A model generated the notes under the pieces. The model searched no databases and was not told the origin of the DNA. It saw only the letters and a program-made list of their open reading frames with translations. 64,000 nucleotides of DNA from Hyphomonas sp. (lineage in GTDB: Bacteria > Pseudomonadota > Alphaproteobacteria > Caulobacterales > Hyphomonadaceae), in NCBI RefSeq assembly GCF_013823385.1, contig NZ_PNMA01000016.1, positions 20,989 to 84,988 on the forward strand, read 5' to 3'. Both the position numbers and the translations under genes were made by a program. Positions 25,739 through 33,638 of the stretch are shown piece by piece. Position 1 is the stretch's first letter. Each line of letters begins with the position of its first letter.

Positions 25739-25868
25739 GCCCCACCCCAACCCTCCCCATAGCCATGGGGAGGGGGCCTGTTGCTTTGTGGGGTGAGGGA
25801 CGGTTTCGGCGAAGGGCGAGTTTCCCCCTCCCCGCTTGCGGGGAGGGTTGGGGTGGGGGCGCTCTCGG
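25739..25868 (+). repeat. ~130-bp hairpin-rich repeat element, copy 1
   Basis: Begins GCCCCACCCCAACCCTCCCC and ends GGGGGCGCTCTCGG; it includes the hairpins CCTCCCCATAGCCATGGGGAGG and CCCTCCCCGCTTGCGGGGAGGG around a GCCTGTTGCTTTGTGGGG core. A second copy in the same orientation begins at 26372. It lies upstream of tgt and supplies the spurious N-terminal extension of the tgt ORF. No coding capacity; a non-autonomous dispersed element. Confidence 0.8.
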
Positions 25869-26258
25869 CTAGGAGGTGTCGGGGTGTGGGGCTCCCCCCT
25901 CCGACCCTTCGGGCCACCTCCCCCGCAGGCGGGGGAGGATATCAGCGTTTGGGGCTGAGGGATTGGGAGCCAGGAGGGATTGGGAGTCTTCCAGGAACAC
26001 GCTCGCCATGTTGGGCGCGGTGTGGGTTTCCCAGATGGGGTCGTCCCAGCTCGGTTTGACAGCCTTGGGTTTCTTGTAGGCGCGCCAGTGGTCGCCGACA
26101 TGGACGATAGAGACGTGGCCCCATTTGGTGACGGAGATGAGGAGGGTGCGAAGCTCCTGATCCTGACGTTTGAAGATCCAGCGCAGCTGCAGCCAGAGGT
26201 ACGGCCAGAAGACTGGCAATACATGGGCATAGAGGCGGGCGGCGATCTGGGGCGACAT
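25869..26258 (-). CDS. Small protein of unknown function with a repeat-encoded C-terminus
   Basis: A 129-aa protein. I use ATG 26258 ([22 protein letters not shown]); the 98 residues before it in the ORF track are read from repeats. An N-terminal hydrophobic, Trp-rich helix ([20 protein letters not shown]) could be membrane-associated. Next come [28 protein letters not shown] and [23 protein letters not shown], which look like real protein. The last about 25 residues ([25 protein letters not shown]) are translated from a GC-rich palindromic repeat, so the original C-terminus was probably replaced when the repeat arrived. I do not recognise the family. Moderately sure it is a gene. Confidence 0.55.
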   Translation of the reverse strand: MSPQIAARLYAHVLPVFWPYLWLQLRWIFKRQDQELRTLLISVTKWGHVSIVHVGDHWRAYKKPKAVKPSWDDPIWETHTAPNMASVFLEDSQSLLAPNPSAPNADILPRLRGRWPEGSEGGAPHPDTS

Positions 26259-26371
26259 GGAGCGGAGTATAGCTCCGCTCCCGGAGGGGGTGGGGAGATT
26301 TATTTTTTTGGGCGTGTTTGCTGGGGGTTTGGGGGAATTTTTGTTGGATAGGCTGCGTCTTTCGGAGAGCG

Positions 26372-26503
26372 GCCCCACCCTATCCCTCCCCATGGTCATG
26401 GGGAGGGGACCTGTTGCTCTGTGGGGAGAGGTTGCGTTTCGGCGGAGCGCGACCTGCCCCCTCCCCACGGATGTGGGGAGGGTTGGGGTGGGGGCGCTAT
26501 CGG
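26372..26503 (+). repeat. ~130-bp hairpin-rich repeat element, copy 2
   Basis: Second copy of the element at 25739-25868, same orientation, about 500 bp apart. Shared blocks include CCTGTTGCT(T/C)TGTGGGG, TTTCGGCG(A/G)AG and GGGAGGGTTGGGGTGGGGGC. Differences are spread along the copy and concentrate in hairpin loops with compensating stems. The rest of the 26259-26579 gap holds only a G/T-rich stretch and the TTGGAG cluster; I see no gene in it. Confidence 0.8.
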
Positions 26504-26511
26504 CTTGACGA

Positions 26512-26577
26512 CCCGTTGGAGTTTTTTCCCGAAAACTCCAAAAGAACTCCAACGCCGCGCCAAAAACTCCAACGGGG
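26512..26577. repeat. TTGGAGTTTTT inverted-repeat cluster at 3' end of serine hydrolase gene
   Basis: CCCGTTGGAGTTTTT (26512-26526) and AAAAACTCCAACGGG (26562-26576) are perfect 15-bp inverted arms, with two more ACTCCAA units between. It sits directly after the serine hydrolase stop codon, so it may act as its terminator. The same unit forms the palindrome at 17742-17768. Confidence 0.7.
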
Positions 26578-26579
26578 CT

Positions 26580-27722
26580 CTACCCCGCCATGAAGACCTG
26601 CCAGGCGGCCATCAGCATGCCGAAGGCGCGCAGGTCGCCGGTGGTGGTGGGGGCCATCTTGTTCATGGCGTAGGCGTAGGTCGCGCGCTGGTCCATGTCG
26701 ATGACGGCGAGGGAGCCGCCATAGCCGCCCCAGAAGATGGTGTTGGGGTTGGGGAAGTTGGCCACGCCGCCGGGCAGGCCGAAGCCGAGGCCGTAGCGGA
26801 CCGGAATGCCGAGGATCTTGTCATTGCCTTCGATCTGGAGTTCCAGCGCCTTGCGGCAGCCAGCCTCGGACATGATCTGCTTGCCATTCGCAAAGCCGCC
26901 ATTGGCAAGGATCGTGTGGACGAGGGCAACCGAGCGGGCATTGCCCGTGCCGCCGGCGGCCGGGATTTCGGCGGCCCGCCAGGCGCGGGTGCGCGTGTCG
27001 AGCGGATTGATGGGCGGGTTGCTGGCCATGTTGGCGATGAGCGGGTCTGCTGTGCCCTGCCCCAGCGTGCCGCTGGCGGGCGGCGGGGTGAGATCGGCGA
27101 CGCGGTGATCCTCCGTAGCCGGAAGGCCGATGTGGAAGTCTGCGCCCAGCGGCCCGGCGATTTCCTTGCGGAAGACGGTGCCGACGGTTTCGCCCGCGAC
27201 GCGGCGGATGACTTCGCCGACGAGATAGCCCTGCGTCATGGCGTGGTAGCCGGGCGCGGTGCCCGGCTTCCAGTAGGGTTCCTGGGCGGCGAGCAGGCTG
27301 GTCGCCTTTTCCCAGTCGTAAAGGTCTTCGCGCACCAGCGGTTCTTTCCAGCCCGAGAGGCCGGCCGAATGGCTCATCAGATGGGCGACGGTAACGTCTG
27401 CCTTCCCGGCAGCGGCAAATTCCGGCCAGTATCTGGCGACGGGATCTTCAAACTTCAGGGCGCCCTTGTCGGCGAGGTATAGCGCGGTGAGCGCGGTCAT
27501 CGTCTTGGTGGTGGAGTAGACGTTGACGATTGTGTCCTGCTGCCAGGGCTTTGTCTGGGCTTCGTCTGCGAAGCCGCCCCAGATGTCGACCACGGGCCTC
27601 CCTTCCAGCGTCATGCAGAAGGCGGCGCCATTCTCGGCGCCATTGGCGAAGTTCTGCGCGAAGGCATCGCGGACGGCGGCAAAGCGCGGCTCCACGGTCC
27701 CGTGGATTTCGGTCTGGCTCAT
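26580..27722 (-). CDS. Beta-lactamase-fold serine hydrolase (class C/EstB-like)
   Basis: A 380-aa beta-lactamase-related esterase/hydrolase. The nucleophile motif S-x-x-K is STTKTMTAL (about 71-79), the Tyr motif is GYHAMTQGYLVGEV, and the third motif region is WGGYGGSLAVID. No signal peptide is apparent, so it is probably cytoplasmic and more likely an esterase or peptidase-like hydrolase than an antibiotic-resistance enzyme. Start ATG 27722 follows GGGGGA. It is a single gene flanked by repeats on its 3' side and mipZ upstream. Confidence 0.88.
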   Translation of the reverse strand: MSQTEIHGTVEPRFAAVRDAFAQNFANGAENGAAFCMTLEGRPVVDIWGGFADEAQTKPWQQDTIVNVYSTTKTMTALTALYLADKGALKFEDPVARYWPEFAAAGKADVTVAHLMSHSAGLSGWKEPLVREDLYDWEKATSLLAAQEPYWKPGTAPGYHAMTQGYLVGEVIRRVAGETVGTVFRKEIAGPLGADFHIGLPATEDHRVADLTPPPASGTLGQGTADPLIANMASNPPINPLDTRTRAWRAAEIPAAGGTGNARSVALVHTILANGGFANGKQIMSEAGCRKALELQIEGNDKILGIPVRYGLGFGLPGGVANFPNPNTIFWGGYGGSLAVIDMDQRATYAYAMNKMAPTTTGDLRAFGMLMAAWQVFMAG

Positions 27723-27824
27723 TGGTTTCCCCCAAAAGGATATGGCCTGCCTTCATGGGCAGGTCTGTTTCGGGGATTTGGGTAAGCCAGCTGTGGATAG
27801 CTGGCAAGGCTGACGCGGGGGCGG

Positions 27825-28712
27825 TCAGAAGTCGATGCTAGCGCCGGCGAGTTCGGGGAGCTGGAGGACGATGACGAGATCGCGGAGTTCCTGGCGGGCG
27901 GCCTTGTGGCTCATCGTGAAGGCGACGTTGGAGCCGGCTTCGGTGAGGTCCAGCAGGGTGAGGCCGGCGGGGAACAGCTCGCGGTAGATGACGCGTTCGG
28001 AGAGGCCGGGGGCGAGGCGGAAGCCGATGCGCTTGGAGAGGTTTTCCAGCGCGCCGCCGACGCGTTCCTTGTTGCGGGCCGCGAGCGGCGACATGCGGTT
28101 GCGCATCACCACCCAGTCAATCGGGCGGCGGCTCGTCTGGGCTTTGCGCTTGCGGCAGTCCCACACCATTTCGGAATAGAAGCTGGGGCGCAGGACTTCC
28201 AGCGTCTGGGGGTTCACGTCGCCCAGAAGGTCGAAGTCGACAAAGCTGTCGTTCAGCGGCGTGATCAGCGTATCGGCGCTGCGATGGGCGATGCGGGAGA
28301 GGAAGGTGTCCCCGCCCGGCGCGTCGATGAGGATGAAGTCGCAGGTCTGTTTCAGGCGGGCGAGGCCGAACTCGAAGCGTTCGCGTTCCTCGGCCTCGGC
28401 GCGGTCGAGATCCCGCTCCTGGCTGGCCTCGACGCGGACAATCTCGGGCATGACGAGGGTGGCGCCCGTGTTCTGGGCCCAGCGGACGCGGTTTTCCAGA
28501 TAGCGGGTGAGCGAGCGCTGGCGGACATCGAGATCGATGACGCCAACCTTCTTGCCCGTGCGCAGCAGGGAAATGGACAGGTGGATGGAGACGGTGGACT
28601 TGCCAGCCCCGCCCTTCTCATTGCCGATCACAATGACGCGCGCGTCCCGCGCAGGAGTCTCAAGACCCGCACCCGGAACGCGACTGATATGAGCGACGCC
28701 GTCGGCGGGCAT
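27825..28712 (-). CDS. mipZ: Division-plane positioning ATPase MipZ
   Basis: A 295-aa ParA-superfamily ATPase. The deviant Walker A is GNEKGGAGKSTVSIHLS (about 29-45), followed by VGVIDLDVRQRSLTRYLENR, FILIDAPGGDTFLSRIAH and NDSFVDFDLLGDVNP. RVIYRELFPAGLTLLDL near the C-terminus is characteristic of MipZ. MipZ binds ParB at origins, forms a gradient from the poles and blocks FtsZ assembly away from mid-cell. The start at 28712 has GGAG 8 nt upstream but gives about 25 residues more than Caulobacter MipZ before the P-loop. It lies downstream of a small unknown gene and divergent from panC. Confidence 0.94.
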   Translation of the reverse strand: MPADGVAHISRVPGAGLETPARDARVIVIGNEKGGAGKSTVSIHLSISLLRTGKKVGVIDLDVRQRSLTRYLENRVRWAQNTGATLVMPEIVRVEASQERDLDRAEAEERERFEFGLARLKQTCDFILIDAPGGDTFLSRIAHRSADTLITPLNDSFVDFDLLGDVNPQTLEVLRPSFYSEMVWDCRKRKAQTSRRPIDWVVMRNRMSPLAARNKERVGGALENLSKRIGFRLAPGLSERVIYRELFPAGLTLLDLTEAGSNVAFTMSHKAARQELRDLVIVLQLPELAGASIDF

Positions 28713-28772
28713 CCAGGGAACTCCACAACTCCTCCGGCGGGCATCCGCCGGTCAAACGTACGTCAGGCGTGC

Positions 28773-29249
28773 TTAGGCAACGCGCTGCAGGGATTCGGCA
28801 GACAGCCCATGGCTGGCACCGGTCCGCGGCAGAGCGAATGTATGTTCGACAAAGAGGTCGTCATCCTCGAAGGGGACAACATTGGTGAGCACCGGAATGG
28901 GAGCGCGCGCTTCGTCGAAAAGCATCGGATCGATAGCGAGCGGGGCATCGGCCGGAGCGCTGTAAGCCATTTCGGCAGATTCCGGAACGCGGGCGAGGCT
29001 GGACAGCACACCGCGAAGCGCCGAAAGAGCACCGGAGACGCGGGAATACTCCTGCTCCAGCATGTAGGCACCGGAGGCAAGGTTGGTCTCAGACCTCTCG
29101 AACATCCAGGCATCGTTCTCATCATCCGGGCGAAGGCTGCCGAGGATGGGTTCGGGATGCCTTTCCTCGATGTTCGCCTTGCGAAAGCCAAGCGAAACAG
29201 CACCGAAAAGGGCGAGCGAGCGGAGAGTGGTTACGATGCGCTGGGTCAT
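28773..29249 (-). CDS. Unknown protein upstream of mipZ
   Basis: A 158-aa protein, acidic, with no recognised domain. The N-terminus MTQRIVTTLRSLALFGAVSLGF could be a weak membrane anchor or signal. Features seen are ETNLASGAYMLEQEYSRVSGALSALRGVLSSLARV (likely a coiled-coil helix) and an acidic Pro-rich second half. It lies 60 nt before mipZ on the same strand, so they are probably cotranscribed; a link to division-site control is inference only. Confidence 0.65.
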   Translation of the reverse strand: MTQRIVTTLRSLALFGAVSLGFRKANIEERHPEPILGSLRPDDENDAWMFERSETNLASGAYMLEQEYSRVSGALSALRGVLSSLARVPESAEMAYSAPADAPLAIDPMLFDEARAPIPVLTNVVPFEDDDLFVEHTFALPRTGASHGLSAESLQRVA

Positions 29250-29316
29250 GTCTGTAAAATTCCCGCGTATGGGTTAACAACGCATTAACTTCATCTTGAA
29301 GCAGGGCATCTGGAAA

Positions 29317-30198
29317 GTGAATTCCACGAAAGAAAACTCGGTAGAGATCATCCGCACACGCAGCGAGCTGCAGGCGCGGGTGAAGGCATGGAAACAGGCA
29401 GGCGAAACCGTTGGTTTCGTGCCCACCATGGGGGCCCTGCATGAGGGGCATCTGTCGCTCATTGAAAAGGCTAAGGAAAAGGCCACGCGCACCGTGGCGA
29501 GCATTTTCGTCAACCCGGCGCAGTTCGCTCCAGGCGAGGATTTCGACACCTATCCGCGCCGCGAAGCCGAAGACATTGCCAAGCTGGCGAGCGTTAACTG
29601 CACGGCGGTTTATCTGCCCAGTGTTGCAGAAATGTATCCTGAAGGCTCGGTGACGAATGTGCGCGTCGAATCGCTGTCGGACCTTCTGGACGGGATTTAC
29701 CGGCCGCATTTCTTCTATGGCGTGGCGACGGTGGTGGCGCGCCTATTCCTGCATGCGCAGCCGGACGTGGCCGTGTTCGGGGAGAAGGATTACCAGCAGC
29801 TGCAGGTGATCCGCCGGATGGTGCGCGATCTTGGTTTCCCCATCGAGATCATTGGCGGCGAGACGAAACGCGATACTGATGGCCTCGCCCAGTCTTCCCG
29901 CAATCTTTATCTTTCCCCTGAGGAACGCCGGGCGGCGGGCGCGATCTTTGCGGCGATGCACCGGGCCTCGGTGCGGATGTCGCTCGGCACCCTGCCCTCT
30001 GAGGCGCTGACGGAAGCGGAGGGGCATATCCTGGCCGCCGGCTTCCGGAAGATCGACTATGTGACGCTGGTGGACCCGGCGACGCTGCAGGCGCTGCCCG
30101 GCGATGAGCCGCTGAAGGAAGGCGTGGTGGCGCGCCTGCTGGCGGCAGCCTGGCTCGGCAAGACGCGCCTGATCGACAATATCAGCGTGACGCGGTGA
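29317..30198 (+). CDS. panC: Pantothenate synthetase
   Basis: A 293-aa adenylating ligase that joins pantoate and beta-alanine with ATP, the last step of vitamin B5 synthesis. Motifs are intact: VPTMGALHEGHLSLI (HIGH-like), FVNPAQFAPGEDFDTYPR, VFGEKDYQQLQVI and RDTDGLAQSSRNLYLSPEER (KMSKS-equivalent region). I choose the GTG at 29317, with AGGG 10 nt upstream, over the TTG at 29296. It overlaps the 3' end of hisC by 17 nt in convergent orientation. Confidence 0.95.
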   Translation: MNSTKENSVEIIRTRSELQARVKAWKQAGETVGFVPTMGALHEGHLSLIEKAKEKATRTVASIFVNPAQFAPGEDFDTYPRREAEDIAKLASVNCTAVYLPSVAEMYPEGSVTNVRVESLSDLLDGIYRPHFFYGVATVVARLFLHAQPDVAVFGEKDYQQLQVIRRMVRDLGFPIEIIGGETKRDTDGLAQSSRNLYLSPEERRAAGAIFAAMHRASVRMSLGTLPSEALTEAEGHILAAGFRKIDYVTLVDPATLQALPGDEPLKEGVVARLLAAAWLGKTRLIDNISVTR

Positions 30199-31285
30199 AG
30201 GCTTTCATCGCGTCGAGGAAACGCTGATTGTCCTCTGCGCTGCCGATCGAGATGCGGAGCTTTGTCGGCAGGCCGTAGCCGCTGATGGCGCGCACCAGGA
30301 TGTCGTTGTCCTTGAGGTGCTGGTTGGCGGCAGCGGCGCGTTCGGCGGTGCCGAATTCGGTGACGATGAAGTTGGCGTGCGAGGGCGGCGTGGGCAGCCC
30401 CATGGCGCTCAGCGCATCGGTCATGATGGCGCGCCATTTGGTGTTGTGGTCCCGCGACATCTTGAGGAAATCCTCGTCGCCCACGGACGCGATGCCGGCG
30501 GCCGCCGCCATGGCGTTGACGTTGAACGGGCCCCGGATGCGCTGGTAGATCGCGGCGATGGCGGCGGGCATATAGGCCCAGCCGAGACGCATGGCGGCGA
30601 GGCCATAAATCTTGGAGAAGGTGCGCATCATCACGGTGGTGTCACGCCGGTCCACCAGGTCGCGCAGCTGCGCTTCATAGTCCGGGCCGAGGTATTCCGA
30701 ATAGGCCCCGTCGACCACGAACAGCACATGCGGCGGCAGCGCGTCCTGCAGGGCTTTGAGGTCGTCCACCGAGAGCATCGTGCCGGTCGGGTTGTTCGGA
30801 TTGGCGAGGAACAGGATTTTGGTGCGCGGGCTGACCGCGCCGAGGATGGCATTGACGCCGGCGGTCATGTCCGTTTCCGGGGCCGTTACGGAAGTTGCGC
30901 CGTGCGCACCCGCGGAGACGCGGTACATCGAGAAGGCGTGCTCGGTGAACAGCACTTCGTCGCCCGGCCCGGCATAACACTGGGTCAGCAGGTGAATGAT
31001 CTCATCCGAACCGGCGGCCGTGACGACGCGGGAGACATCCGCAATGCCCTTGGCGGCGGCAATCGCCGCGCGCAGCTCGCCATAATCGGGGTCAGGGTAA
31101 ACATGCGAGCCGCCGACAACGGCCTTGGCCGCCTCGATGGCCTTCGGGCTCGGCCCGAACGGGTTTTCGTTCGAAGCCAGCATCGCCACTGGCCCCTTGG
31201 CGCCATGCAGCTTGCCGCCCGGAACATAGGGTTTCGTGGCGGCGATATGCGGGAGGGGCGCGATCTGGCTGATGGGCTTGCTCAT
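30182..31285 (-). CDS. hisC: Histidinol-phosphate aminotransferase family
   Basis: A 367-aa fold-type I PLP aminotransferase. SNENPFGPSPKAIEAA near the N-terminus, NPNNPTGTMLSVDDL, VDGAYSEYLG, and the PLP lysine in FSKIYGLAAMRLGWAY define the HisC family; KLRISIGSAEDNQRF is the C-terminal Arg region. It would transfer the amino group onto imidazole-acetol phosphate in histidine synthesis, though close relatives act on aromatic amino acids. The ATG at 31285 is preferred over the GTG at 31291. No other his gene is nearby, which leaves some doubt about the exact substrate. Confidence 0.85.
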   Translation of the reverse strand: MSKPISQIAPLPHIAATKPYVPGGKLHGAKGPVAMLASNENPFGPSPKAIEAAKAVVGGSHVYPDPDYGELRAAIAAAKGIADVSRVVTAAGSDEIIHLLTQCYAGPGDEVLFTEHAFSMYRVSAGAHGATSVTAPETDMTAGVNAILGAVSPRTKILFLANPNNPTGTMLSVDDLKALQDALPPHVLFVVDGAYSEYLGPDYEAQLRDLVDRRDTTVMMRTFSKIYGLAAMRLGWAYMPAAIAAIYQRIRGPFNVNAMAAAAGIASVGDEDFLKMSRDHNTKWRAIMTDALSAMGLPTPPSHANFIVTEFGTAERAAAANQHLKDNDILVRAISGYGLPTKLRISIGSAEDNQRFLDAMKAFTASR

Positions 31286-31330
31286 GGGCACGGCGCTTAC
31301 ACGAAAGCCGGGGCACGGGGAATGGGGGGC

Positions 31331-32383
31331 TCAGGCCTCGGGCGCTGCGGTGGTTTCGCGCACCACCAGCCGGTAAGGCAGGCAGGCCATTTGCGGCGCG
31401 TCAGACGCCCGCTTTTCCAGCAGCATCCCCACAGCGACCGAAGCCATTTCCCGGCTCGGCTGATAGATCGTGGTGAGCGCCGGGTAGACCACCGAGGCGA
31501 GCGGGGTGTCGTCAAAGCCCACCACCGAGAGCTGTTCTGGCACCCGCAGTCCGGAGCGGAAGGCCACGGCCAGCACGGCGGCTGCCATGTCGTCATTGCT
31601 GGCGAAGATGGCTGTAGGCCGCGGGCTGCGGCCCAAAAGCTCCGCAGCGGCGCGCAGGCCCGCTTCATAATCAAACGTTTCGGCCCTGACGATCAGGCTT
31701 TCGCCCAGCGCGATGCCTCCGGCGGCCAGGCCCGCGCGATACCCGGTTTCCCGCAGATGGGACTGAGGATGGCTTCCCGGCCCGGCAATGAACGCAATGC
31801 GGCGGTGCCCCAGGCCGATGAGATGGCCCATCACTTCCTGCGCGGCGGCTTCGTCATCCATTGTGACATGACCGACCTCCCCCTCAGCTTCCGTGTGGGA
31901 GAGGCGCACAAAAGGCGTGCCAGCCTCCATGAGACGGGCCATCAGGGCAGCATCTTCGGTCAACGGCGGGATGAGCACGGCGCCGGCAAGTTCGGCCCCA
32001 CCGCGCGGCAGGACAGATCCACCAGGCCCCTCGGGCAAATGCTCGAACGCAATGCTGAAGCCTTCGGCATTGCCGCGCTGCAAGGCGCCGATCTGGATTT
32101 CCCCGAGATAGTTGCGGGACGGGCTGGAATAGAACACGCCGATCAGGCGGCTCTGCCCGGCGCGCAGGCTGCGGGCGTGCTGGTTGGTGCGGTAGCCGAG
32201 CCTTGCCACGGCATCCATGACCCGCGCGCGCGTTTCGGCGCGCACGTTCGGCTCGCCATTCAGAACGCGGCTGACCGTCTTGAAGGAAACACCTGCTTCG
32301 CGGGCGACATCAACAATGGTCGCGGGACGCCGGTCACTCGTGTCGATGGTATCCCCCTCGGCCAGATGCCGTTGCCAGATCAA
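31331..32383 (-). CDS. LacI-family transcriptional regulator (A)
   Basis: A 350-aa LacI/GalR repressor. The N-terminal HTH is TIVDVAREAGVSFKTVSRVLNGEPNVRAETRARV, the hinge helix HARSLRAGQS, and the periplasmic-binding-protein-like effector domain has IFASNDDMAAAVLAVAFRSGLRVPEQLSVVGFDDTPLAS. The only ordinary in-frame start before the HTH is the TTG at 32383, without a ribosome-binding site; GAGGGGG stands 5 nt before an ATC codon at residue 13, so a rare ATC start is possible. Target genes are unknown; it lies next to hisC and a LysR gene, not in the pectin cluster, and I see no ACCGGT box beside it. Confidence 0.88.
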   Translation of the reverse strand: MIWQRHLAEGDTIDTSDRRPATIVDVAREAGVSFKTVSRVLNGEPNVRAETRARVMDAVARLGYRTNQHARSLRAGQSRLIGVFYSSPSRNYLGEIQIGALQRGNAEGFSIAFEHLPEGPGGSVLPRGGAELAGAVLIPPLTEDAALMARLMEAGTPFVRLSHTEAEGEVGHVTMDDEAAAQEVMGHLIGLGHRRIAFIAGPGSHPQSHLRETGYRAGLAAGGIALGESLIVRAETFDYEAGLRAAAELLGRSPRPTAIFASNDDMAAAVLAVAFRSGLRVPEQLSVVGFDDTPLASVVYPALTTIYQPSREMASVAVGMLLEKRASDAPQMACLPYRLVVRETTAAPEA

Positions 32384-32445
32384 TGCTGGCGGGGATCATA
32401 GGACGCGAGCTGACCCTCGCGCAATGGCAGCGCCTTAAGATAGGA

Positions 32446-33429
32446 TCAACCCGGTTCGCGGCGGGCGGCAGAGGCGGACGGGAAAATATGCACGTTCGAA
32501 AACACATCCCGCGGATGGATGAACTGTTCCCGGAACCACATCGCATCTTCCTGCTCGAAGCGCTTGCGGATCCAGTCAACGAACAGCTGGCCCTCCGGCC
32601 GCCGGCGGAAACGCTCGGTATAGGCCACCCAGAACTGGATGGGGGCAATCTCCGGCAGGTCGAGCGGAATGATCCGGTCGTCCATGGCGGCGATGAAGGA
32701 TGGCAGGATGGCGACACCGCCCCCGGCCGCGCAGGACTGGATCAGCGCCGTGCCGGAATTGGAGACGAAGGCATAATCGATCATCCGGCGCAGCTCGGAC
32801 ACTTTCGGCGCCCAGCGCTCCACCTGGTTCACATAGGAAGAGTGCATCAGGCAGCGATATTTGTAGTATTCAAACAGGCTTTCGGGCGGTTTGCGCTCCC
32901 GGAAGTAATCGCGGGAGGCAAAGCCGATATAATGCTGCACGCCCAGCTTGTGGTGGAGCAGTTCATGGCTTTTCGGCTCGGCAAAGTGCAGGGCGATGTC
33001 CGCCTCGCCATTGGTGACGTCTGCCGGCTCGTCATTGACCAGCATCCTGATCTGGACGCGCGGGTTCTTGTTCTGGAACTCGTGGAGGCGCGGGGCGAGC
33101 CAGTAAGGCCCGATGCCATCGCCCGTGGAGAGGACGATCCGCCCCTCGACCGGCGCGCCCTGGGCGCTTGCCTGATCCTTCAGCGTATTAGCCGCTTCGG
33201 CCATCTGGTGGGCATAGCGCAGCACCACCTTGCCGGCCTCGGTCAGCTCTACCCCCCGCGTGGAGCGGATGAAAAGCTGGGTGCCGAGGGTGGTTTCCAG
33301 ATCATCGATCTTGCGGCTGATTGTGGGCGGGGATTCCCCAAGCCGGGCCGCTGCGCCGCTCATGCTGCACAGCTCCGCCACGACGCGAAATACCCGCAAA
33401 GTATCCCAATCCAGCCGTTCAGTATTCAT
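32446..33429 (-). CDS. LysR-family transcriptional regulator
   Basis: A 327-aa LysR-type regulator. The winged HTH is WDTLRVFRVVAELCSMSGAAARLGESPPTISRKIDDLETTLGTQLFIRSTRG at residues 8-59. The effector domain (GRIVLSTGDGIGPYWLAPRLHEFQNKNP on) follows, plus a C-terminal extension WFREQFIHPRDVFSNVHIFP longer than usual. It is a single gene; its target is unknown. It stands between LacI regulator A and the PEPC-like gene, all on the minus strand but with gaps. Confidence 0.9.
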   Translation of the reverse strand: MNTERLDWDTLRVFRVVAELCSMSGAAARLGESPPTISRKIDDLETTLGTQLFIRSTRGVELTEAGKVVLRYAHQMAEAANTLKDQASAQGAPVEGRIVLSTGDGIGPYWLAPRLHEFQNKNPRVQIRMLVNDEPADVTNGEADIALHFAEPKSHELLHHKLGVQHYIGFASRDYFRERKPPESLFEYYKYRCLMHSSYVNQVERWAPKVSELRRMIDYAFVSNSGTALIQSCAAGGGVAILPSFIAAMDDRIIPLDLPEIAPIQFWVAYTERFRRRPEGQLFVDWIRKRFEQEDAMWFREQFIHPRDVFSNVHIFPSASAARREPG

Positions 33430-33638
33430 ACGCAGCCACCTTAGCCGATTGCCGAGCCCCGAAACAGCTCAGCCGATAGCCTGCCGGTAATCGCCCTGCA
33501 ATTGATTGAAGCAGCAGCTATATCTGACCTATGGTTGCGCGACCACCCCCGGACAGCGCTTCCTGCTGCGGCCGCTACAGGACAAGCTTATCACAGAAAT
33601 ATTGTCTCAGCTGCCTGCGCCAGGTTTTTTACCCGTGT

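Noticed and set aside
25720-26510. Possible CRISPR-like direct repeats
   Set aside because: Repeats are a pair of long hairpin elements about 500 bp apart, not short repeats with regular unique spacers; no cas genes.
26580-27722. Beta-lactamase resistance gene
   Set aside because: Has the S-x-x-K fold motifs but no signal peptide and lacks class-specific lactamase features; better as a general serine hydrolase.
31331-32383. LacI regulator A as controller of the pectin locus
   Set aside because: It lies outside the cluster, next to hisC, and has no ACCGGT box nearby; regulator B is the better candidate.
30317-32401. 694-aa ORF on the plus strand
   Set aside because: Antisense to hisC and LacI regulator A, both with clear motifs; shadow.
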